Shown here: in pieces, positions 34,901 through 42,653 of the stretch | How the letters are laid out: each line of letters starts with the position of its first letter | Numbering within the stretch: the stretch's first letter is position 1 | Assembly: GCA_002633005.1 (NCBI GenBank) | Contig: NMRA01000489.1 | Span: 36,329 to 78,981, forward strand | Source: Phoronis australis | Taxonomy: Eukaryota; Phoronida; Phoronidae | Direction: 5' to 3' | Length of the DNA stretch: 42,653 bases | Program-made: the position numbers and the translations under genes | Notes under the pieces: model-generated | The model's database searches: none | What the model saw: only the letters and a program-made list of their open reading frames with translations | Told to the model about the DNA's origin: nothing

Positions 34901-36979
34901 AAAATATGGACAGTTAAAAATACCACGTCACCACATCAATTTTCTTAAATTTTATAAACCACATCCAATTATACTATTTTTTGCCCAAACCTTAAAAACT
35001 TCCACGAGTTAATAACGTAATTTGTTTATAGAGAGTAGCGTTCAAATTTACTTTAATTGCTATGTTTTCGCTTATTTGTCAATACTATATGAAAACCCAG
35101 AATCTTAGTGGAAATCATGGGTCTGCGATCACGTCGATCGGTCGCACGACATTGATAAAACATGGTTTTGATCTTGAAGTACTGACGAAATACATGGTTA
35201 ATTTTAAAGAAGCTCAACGAGTAAAAAGAAAGTTTGTGCTCTTTGAGGAAGAACACATATTTGAATAAGGTTGAGGTAGTTTTATTATGTGCGGAGGCAG
35301 CAATTTTATTTCCAACAATCTACCACGCACGGAAGCGTTTTCTTTGAAATATTTGTCACACCCACCTTCTTAATATATTTGTTAGTATTTTGTCCCGTTG
35401 TTTCTAATTTTAACTGCTGTCGATAATTATTCACACGTGTCACACTTACTCTAAGCTTTCTTTTTCCACGAACCAGCTTCAGGTCACACAATATTCAAAT
35501 ATAAACGACACGAACCCTGTTCTATTGTTAAAAACGTGTTTTTGTATTTCAGCAGTAGCAAACGCAATTCAGTGCTACACGTGTAAAAAGTGTGCGTCTG
35601 ACTTCACTACCATTTCGACCAATCAGCAAACTGCTCTAAAAGCTTCTGCTCCACAAAACTGTGTCCTGTGTCAGAAACACGTCAGACACTCAGGTAAGAC
35701 ATTTGTAAGAATACTTCTGCGTTAAATGCATTCGCGGGCGCTTGGTCGCCAAGCTTTACCGTGACTCGATTGGAAAATTGTCGAATCACGTGTCACTTTT
35801 CTAGTGTTTTTTGCTATGTGATTGGTGGAATCGAGTTGGAACAACGTTTGGTGGCGACGTGCGTGGGATTGCGCACACATGTACAAGATGCTGACAATAC
35901 ATTCTCCATTGTTCGGGTTGAGGCCACTGTGGTCGCGTGAATGAGCGTATGTAACATGGTATTTTTCCGTGGAACAAGTTTCTTGCGGGAAAAGTAAGAT
36001 CTTGCAAGGGCTCGCAAATTACACGAGTGAAAGGCTAGCGTTTGAATTGAATTCATAAATCATGAGATGGAATTGACTGTTTCAGCTCCATAAGCGAGCT
36101 TTTTCTCTTCAAGTGAAAGCTTCTGTCTTGGGTTCTGTGAAACGCAGAACTTGTGACGAGAAATGAAAGTTCTATCTCCCAATTCACATTCCGAAATCAC
36201 CGACCAATCACTTCAGTGGAGGCAGTTTCAGCTGGTCAACTCTAGTAAGGTCCCGAGCACAATCGCGAAACACTCACGTGACTTTGCATGGTCTTGCCTT
36301 TTCACCAGTTTATTGCATATACGAAAGGTAACAAAATTCTTTTACAGTGAAGCACCGTTCATTTTATTGGATTATGCAGATGTAACGTAAACTTAAGCAG
36401 GTGACATACGTTTTCGATTAGTCCGTACAAAAGTACATTGAGCATTGTAAAAATACCATATAGCGCGACTTTAGACCATACTCCTTTGCCCGAATTAGTG
36501 TGTTTTTCTTTACTCGTGTGCGACTTAATTTGCATAATGGCGCATGTACCTTGCGGTTCACTAAAACGCGAGGACGACCATTCTTTGTTTTGAGAGAGAG
36601 AGGGGGGTGGGGTGGGAGATTACGGTGACTTGCGTACAGGGTCATTTATTTCGCCTCAGTGTTTAATGAGTTTGAATGATCCAAGGCGAAATACTTTACT
36701 AGTAGGTGTTCACAATATTCTTTTTCATTTACAGAAAAGAGCGTTTCCGATAGACTTTGCATGACCGCCGAAAACGAAATTATGCTTAAAGAATTCAAAA
36801 TACGTCTTGACAATGGGTGCCGCAACACGAGTTTGATTCCCGGAGCAAGCACTCCAATATGGACGTGTTTCTGCAACACTGACTTCTGTAACTCAGCCTT
36901 GGGTCTGCATCGTAGTGACGTCTGGTGGTGGTTAATGCCAACAGTTGCTGCCATTTTTCAAGCGAAGACTGCATCTTAA
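31911..36979 (+). CDS. Ly6/uPAR (three-finger) protein, probably GPI-anchored
   Basis: Three exons: 31911-31953, 35553-35693 and 36735-36979. Both introns are phase 1 and have GTAAG donors and T-rich AG acceptors; the product is 142 aa. The ATG follows an in-frame TGA three codons upstream. Residues 1-17 or so are a signal peptide (MRSLLALSVLLSSTAVA). The mature part begins IQCYTCKKC and has ten cysteines (22, 25, 28, 51, 54, 70, 90, 106, 108, 113), the canonical LU-domain number, ending in the signature CFCNTDFCN. One N-glycosylation sequon is at Asn92. After the domain, a spacer leads to a hydrophobic C-terminus (VWWWLMPTVAAIF) ending in a short polar tail, compatible with GPI attachment near Asn114-Gly118. 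Exon layout (signal exon, then the domain split in two) is usual for this family. Such proteins act at the cell surface as receptors, modulators or adhesion factors; the ligand cannot be inferred. Intron 1 is 3.6 kb and carries several repeats. Confidence 0.88.
32499..32573 (+). mobile_element. CATGGGCGG-palindrome element, copy A
   Basis: 75 bp, starting CATGGGCGGCGCACCAGGGG and ending CAGTGCTGCGCCGCCCATG, with 13-bp inverted ends. The centre has GGGGCTATAGCCCC, itself a palindrome. It lies in intron 1 of the Ly6-type gene. No coding capacity. Confidence 0.75.
32929..33002 (-). mobile_element. CATGGGCGG-palindrome element, copy B (inverted)
   Basis: 74 bp, the same family as 32499-32573 but reversed: it starts CATGGGCGGTGCAGCACTG and ends GGTGCGCCGCCCATG, with the central GGGGCTATAGCCCC. 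Copies A and B are 355 bp apart in opposite orientation, so together they could be the ends of one larger insertion. Confidence 0.75.
33070..33125. repeat. Trinucleotide microsatellite (GTA/ATA)
   Basis: A run of GTA and ATA triplets (GTAGTTGTAGTAATAATAG and on) in intron 1 of the Ly6-type gene. It is imperfect, with GTT and GCA interruptions. Confidence 0.8.
34463..34775 (+). mobile_element. TTAA-ended MITE, copy 3 (3' end lost)
   Basis: Begins TTAAAGGAATATTGCCGGC and matches 15828-16151 through GAGAAAAGTGATTTCC, GATTTGTAATAAAAT and TAATAACTTCAGGAAGTCTG. The right terminal repeat is not visible. It lies in intron 1 of the Ly6-type gene. Confidence 0.65.
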
Positions 36980-37091
36980 CGTTAAACTTCTTGTATTTAT
37001 CAGTGCCAAAATCATGTTCTGGAATTAAAAATACAAACTTTCTTCACAGGGAAAGCATCGCCATCTTTTGTTTGAAATGAAAGTTGTTTTG

Positions 37092-37097
37092 AATAAA
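37092..37097 (+). terminator. Polyadenylation signal of Ly6-type gene
   Basis: AATAAA in TTTTGAATAAAAAGCC, about 113 bases past the stop at 36979. An ATTAAA near 37023 is an alternative. Confidence 0.5.
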
Positions 37098-38445
37098 AAG
37101 CCTGAGAATCTCATGATAAGCACTGGCGACTCAACGAAAACAATTCGCCATGTTAATTTATTGGGCTTTGTCGGAAGCAGTGACGACCCGTCAGTTCTTC
37201 GAAAGTTTAGCAATGGCGGAATATCACATACGGGTGTAGGAATACAGAGACCCAATCCTCGGCTCCCCCTCCCCCGAATCCGAAATTTGAAACATTTTTG
37301 GTAAAATAGCTTATTTGTATTCTTCATCAGTCTAAGTATGACTGCATTTGTGAAAACGGAAAAGCAGAGATCCAAAACAACCAACTCCCCGTTTTTCTTG
37401 CAAATTTGAAATTGGTGTTTAAAGCAAAATTGGACAGTCCTGCTGAAGTCCACCTTGCTCTCGAATGTGCAGGACACTCGCGGGTAAAGTTAGCTTGGTC
37501 ACGTGTTTGGCTTCCGATACACAGCGACCTCTCGAATGTCTTGCCTATACGGAACGCAGCTCTGGTAGAAGTGCAAGTTGGCACGTGCTGCACGTGTGTT
37601 TATGCACAGTGTAGTGGTGGACCTAACTTATGAAAGAAGCTTGTAAGAAATTACAAGATTACCCATCTTGCCTCCGCCGTTTGCTGTCACGTGATAGAAA
37701 ATTGGAATCGACACACCGCCTTTCAGGAACGTTGCTTTGGAGTCTCTTCTTAATACAAGTCTTTGGACTGGAACATCAGCTAAAGTAACAGATGGAAGTG
37801 TGCAGCGTAAAATGGCATACGGATATCACAATGTGCTTTATGAGAGAAATAAAGGAAAATAACTTAATAGGTGAAATATTTTGTGGCGCAATTTAATGAA
37901 GAAATAAAATTGAATCACTCTTGCTGAAACGTGTTGACAAATATCATGCCCGATTTTAAGGCAAAGGGTTGGGTTTATGTATAATGTCACTATTCGATGA
38001 TATATCCAATTCCGTAAGAAGTTGCCAATGTAACGTAAACATGCTTTCAATAGATTGGTTTTCAAACATTGGAAATGTGTTTGGGGTCTGAAAACCAACA
38101 TATTGGCCATGTGTCAAAGTCAATAATTTTCTTATTGTATAATTACATCCACTAAATAATTCCCGGAAGGAGGCTGTATTTGGGATTTCGATCGTATGTC
38201 GTTACCAGTTTTTACCCAAAACGTTGCGGAGAAATTTTGTACAAAATTTAGATGATGCTCATAATGGACAAAGGAACAATCGATTATATATTGTGAAATT
38301 TATCAGGATTTGCGGTAGTGCAACTGTCGTTTCGAATGCAAAACAATCGACAAATGTTAAATCAATGCTATCGCAGACTGCGAGTCGGCACACTCAACGT
38401 GAATGTACCAAATCCGAACAAATGACGTGCATTGAAAGTCAGTGA

Positions 38446-38525
38446 GCATTGTTATGAATCCGTTCAGCCATTTCTGAGATATAATGTTCCAAAGATAGTC
38501 AAATTTGGACGTTTTTCTAGAAATT
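38446..38525 (-). repeat. Inverted repeat pair, left member
   Basis: On the minus strand it reads AAATTTGACTATCTTTGGAA and ATCTCAGAAATGGCTGA, which match the plus strand at 39462-39532. About 80 bases are similar; the partner is 1 kb away in opposite orientation. Confidence 0.75.
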
Positions 38526-39461
38526 CTTGGTAGTATCAAGTTTTTGATTGTTTGATGTTGGTGGTACCTTGAAGCATTTCGGGCTAGGTTGTAATTTTTA
38601 TAACTACGAGTGTTTTTTTAAATACGCAGATTAGGCTGCTGTTGTGCAAAATTCTATTTATGCTTATATCTTTCTTACCAAGCACCTTAAGTAGATTATT
38701 TTGATGTTTTATTGATGTTTTCAAGGTCAGTGAGTGTTATGAAGCTAGTTTACACGTGTATAAACCGAGAATTTGCAAAATCAATGCAAATTAAGATCGC
38801 CATTATTTAAAAATCATCTTGTGCTTATAGCTGATGTACCAGGCACCACAGATAAATGCCATTGATATTTGTACCCATGTTTCTATGGTCTAGTTATTTA
38901 ATAAAATCAGTTTGTACGTTGTTACACGAAATTTCAGCGTAATTTATGCACATTATGGCCCAAACCACGAAGGACAGTGTTAAGGAGGTATTACTTGATT
39001 GCATGCTATCACGGGGTGGAAGTAAGTCCATGATCTCACATTTACATTCCAGCAGCGACACCTTAATCTCCAGTCCCAAACCAACATACACCAAAGTCAT
39101 GGTAGAAATCCCCAGATTTGCACCCTTAAATTCCCATTCGCACCAAAAATGCTCCACACGCGATGACCAAGTTCCACCTCCGGTACGGGCTATTATAATT
39201 TTTAGGAAACGCCATTCCCGTGGGTTTTGGTGAATTCCGTATTTCCGTTGGTCACGACAGCAAATTTAGTTTATTCTATCGGTTTTTCTGTGAACGCGTT
39301 AACTTCAACACTTGATTTAAATGTACAAGATTTCAAGAACAGACCAGCCTCATCTCGATGAAACACCATGCGACAACTTTTTAAAGTGTGCTAAATATAA
39401 CCCAGGTTTTAACTAATTACTGGACCCAAAGCCATTCAGAAAATTTGCAAATGTAGGTAGG

Positions 39462-39532
39462 ATCCTAGAAAAATGTTCAAATTTGACTATCTTTGGAGCA
39501 TTATGTCTCAGACATGGCTGATTGGATTCATA
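39462..39532 (+). repeat. Inverted repeat pair, right member
   Basis: Contains AAATTTGACTATCTTTGGAG and GTCTCAGACATGGCTGA, followed by GGATTCATA. It pairs with 38446-38525 and may be a dispersed repeat present twice or the two ends of one element. Confidence 0.75.
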
Positions 39533-40763
39533 CGAAACTTTCAGATAACATGCTTTATGCATTGTTCTCCAAAACTAGAAAGTACCACTTATGCATTAAA
39601 AACTAGCAAAATAAGTTCTTTTATGATTTTCATGAAAAAAATAGAATTGCATGAAACGAAAACGAAATGATATTTTAGCAAAGTTTAACAATGTTTTTGA
39701 GATCACATCTTGAACATTTATATCAAATATAATTTGACTATGTTATTGATACTATTATTTTGCTATGAATGAGCTTTATTTTGTTTACTAAATCTTACTA
39801 AAAAGACATAAGCACATGACCCAATTGACGACAGATTTGTAAAAAGAACAAACTCGAATTGTACAGGCTTTCTGGTGTCAGAAAGTATATACTTTTGTTG
39901 AGTTTAGATCCAAAGTTTTGTAGATTTATGTCAAATGTCCAGATTTGTCAATCAAATAAAGTCCTTCACACTCTTGAGAAGATCACGCTCATAATTGAGT
40001 TTATCCAAGTGAGGTTCCGGCAATGCCTACCACTGAGTCAGCTGAGTGAAAAAAAACTGGCTTGTCCTAATTAAGACACCCACGTGATGAGTCTGTGACA
40101 GAGCTATTAATTAAGATTAGTTCACTCTAAATCAATAACCTGTCACATTTATTTGAAATTATGTGTCGATCATAGTCCCTTATAGCCTAAACTACTTCCG
40201 TCCAATGTCTTATAAATTGGAAGATTATTAAATCACTGCTGTTGAAGTCATCGCCTCAAAGTACTGCTTATAAGTAGAATATTTTTGTGTAGCGATAAAC
40301 TTGAAATAATGTGCTTTTAGCGAAAAATTTGAGCATATTTTCACGAATGAAGAACTGGTGACGGTCAATCAATAGCTTGTTACAGGACATTATTTCTGCT
40401 ACAGAGAAACGTTGTGACGTACCATTTTAATCTCTTTCTACTAAATTCTATATATTATTCCAGTTTAAGATCAATATGCCTTTGACACGACATGTTTTCA
40501 CCACATTCTTGTCGTGGTCTCACCTGTTTGCTCTATCTTAGATTTGTTTCTTAGACTTTATTCTACTTATCTATTCAATTTCTCAATTTCAAATAATTTT
40601 GTTCCTTCTTTTCTCATTTATTTTATCTAGTCTAGTTTTATCTAGTTTGTCTGTGTGGTGGTATACTGGCGGTGTACATGTTGTTAGCTTAGATTCCTTA
40701 TATTTGTGTGTATACGTTTCTGCCTTGGTACACTGCTAGATCAGTGCTTTACATCGAACGGAC

Positions 40764-40876
40764 TACCCGCATTAAACAGATACTAATTTTAATTAGTATC
40801 TATTTAATGCGGGTATTATATTAATAATTAAAATTATTGATATAATAATTTTAGAACATGACAGATTGATCATGTT
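40764..40876. repeat. Three consecutive hairpins
   Basis: First hairpin: TACCCGCATTAAACAGATAC (from 40764; arm 25 bases) pairs with its complement ending 40815, with one mismatch and a 2-base loop. Second: ATTATATTAATAATT (about 40814-40828) pairs with AATTATTGATATAAT. Third: AACATGA pairs with TCATGTT (about 40855-40876). Such a run could form a cruciform; it may be a transposon end. Confidence 0.8.
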
Positions 40877-42653
40877 TCAAGTTCAAGTCGCGTAAATGTT
40901 TGCAACATAACGCACGTCGGGGCAGAAAGACAAAATTATGTTCGCGGCAGTGTTTAATTTCATCTCCTTTAAACAACAATAAATAATAATAATACATACA
41001 CAATGCTTATTTACACGATACAAAAATAAATGTAGACATTCTCTAATCAGTGTTGTGGACGAATAAATTTCTTACATCTACGTGTACATCTAACAAGCAA
41101 CTGAAGCGAGTCTGCGCATAAATAAATGATTCCAGCCAAGTCTCTTCACTAAAATGATTTCAAAAGAATAACTTTGAATGTTAAAGCAGTTTTAGGCTGA
41201 CAAAATCCACTGTATACCTCACTGTTAGCGAACAAACTTTTAACAAGCGAAACAATAAGATTGAGATGTTGTCCAAATCCGATGAAGTCGATGTATTACA
41301 GCGCCGGCTTAGTTTCCACACAAGCAGGGATTGAAAGGAGTAATACTAATGTATGCCTTCAGATATCGACAATCTTAACAAAAAGTCCATGTAAGTAATT
41401 AATAGTTTCGCTAATCTCGTATGACGTACAATTTGGAACTGCATCTGCTAATTTATTCGCGTACTGAATTATCGATGATTTTGGGACTATTACGAGTACG
41501 TTACGACTTCATAATCAGCAAATTTTGTGACACGTACGATCAAACATGGAATTGGGTAACCTATTCAGATAAATCGTTTTTAAAAGATCATGATCAGATG
41601 GTTCAAATAAGGCCAAGAAAGCATATTTCATTCTGGTCAGAGCATTTTTTGAAAGCTGATGTGGTGAAGCGGCATTTTTAAATAATTACTTGTGTTCTCC
41701 CTTCACTTCAAACCAGCTTTGGATGTGCAATGAAACCATTGGCTGCGCGCCTTTGTCGACCGAAGAGAGATGGTTTCTGATACTTCTGAGAAAATTGTTG
41801 TGGTCCATTTTTAGTCAGTAAGGGTCAAAGGTCATTGGCTTTTGGAAAAGAGACCGAAAACTTTGTTAAAAATAATGCGCAATGGTTTTTCGTTTTTAGG
41901 CAGAAACCTAGAAACGAGTCGTGGCGCAGATCCGAACCAAATATGCTTTTTGTGGCTCAACTAATAAAATACATAGATACATAAATGCATACGTACATAA
42001 ATAATTAGACCTGTCTGATGACCATTCCGAGATATTGATTATTACATAATTACAAAATATGAACTGAATATTTCCAAAGCGAACACCTTTCACATTCAAA
42101 TAATAGGTGGCGCTCGTACATCCCAAACAACACACTAACAGGTACGTACCCTAATGATAGGGTAATCTTTCTAGATACTGTATACTTAGTATTACCAAAC
42201 ATATTTCATGCACCAAATTTTCTCATCGAATATTTCAATTGACCCTTGACCTTCTAGAGTGCTCCCAACATAACATAAACACGTATAACATCAAACAGCA
42301 CTTACAAATAAATTGATATGATATCACACAATATTCAGCTGTCGTTCACCACACCTCTACGAGGCGGATAACACAAAACTGAAGTCTGGGCTTGTTGTCG
42401 TTTGGACTGCTTCTGACGTAGTTGTCATTAGTCTTGCAGAAGTTCGAGAAACGAGATATAGCGCTGCTTTCAAATTCGTTTCTTCAATATAGTATCAAAT
42501 GGTTACTAATTAGATTCCAAAAACTGCGTTTCTATTTTTCATAACTTGCTAATTACGGCAAAATTTAGCAAAGTTAATTTCATCTTCCTTCTGTGGTCGG
42601 AAGCATTCGGAACAACTCGGGAATTTTTGTAGTCTTAAATTTACCCCGCACAT

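Larger units (their letters stand above)
37098..42653. other. Right-hand intergenic region, repeats only
   Basis: No exon candidate with splice support and family resemblance was found in 5.5 kb. The longest frames (for example 38946-39233 and 41421-41681) have no such support. Between 38400 and 38900, phrases such as GTCAGTGAGCATTGTTATGAA, and GCTTATA followed by TACCA and GGCACC, recur in diverged form, suggesting old tandem or dispersed repeats. Confidence 0.4.

Noticed and set aside
38946-39233. 95-codon plus frame and overlapping minus frame
   Set aside because: Lies between members of an inverted repeat pair; likely repeat DNA without a supported gene.
41421-41681. 86-codon plus-strand frame ending DVVKRHF
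   Set aside because: It looks somewhat protein-like, but there are no neighbouring exons and no recognisable motif.

Overview
This is eukaryotic nuclear DNA from an animal, most likely a marine invertebrate and plausibly a deuterostome. The coding sequence is split into short exons with GT..AG introns. Introns and intergenic DNA are AT-rich and full of small inverted-repeat elements. The recognisable proteins are metazoan: a paired-class homeodomain factor, a SUMF2-type sulfatase-modifying-factor paralogue, and a Ly6/uPAR three-finger protein. The species cannot be fixed from the window. There are no operons, CRISPR arrays or bacterial features.

Layout. Positions 1-1299 (+) hold minisatellite and module repeats, then the last two exons of a gene whose body lies left of the window; it was not identified. 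Positions 4204-5221 are a roughly 1 kb inverted-repeat transposon containing a tRNA-like promoter. Positions 6513-10780 (-) are a four-exon PRD-class homeobox gene, reconstructed as 249 aa. Positions 13532-22716 (+) are an eight-exon SUMF2-like gene, 329 aa, with a 719-base assembly gap in intron 4. Positions 25035-26297 (-) are a probable two-exon gene for an unrecognised 180-aa protein. Positions 31911-36979 (+) are a three-exon Ly6/uPAR-type gene, 142 aa, with ten cysteines and a GPI-like tail. The right-hand 5.5 kb has only repeats and hairpins.

All splice models come from reading the sequence: consensus splice sites and matching intron phases give one continuous frame in each of the four complete models. 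The homeobox and SUMF2-like genes are head to head, 2.75 kb apart; the SUMF2-like gene and the 180-aa gene are convergent. I see no sign that the genes form one functional system. The homeodomain protein is a nuclear DNA-binding factor, the SUMF2-like protein should be in the ER lumen, and the Ly6 protein should be on the cell surface.

The most interesting points are these. The homeobox gene has a choice of two 3' ends, only one of which carries an OAR-like tail. The SUMF2-like protein lacks the catalytic cysteines and ends in HLEL. The SUMF2-like exon 2 lies between roughly 480-bp direct repeats. Several small repeat families recur here, including a TTAA-ended element and a palindrome with CATGGGCGG ends. 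I found nothing that qualifies as a clearly new multi-gene biological system.
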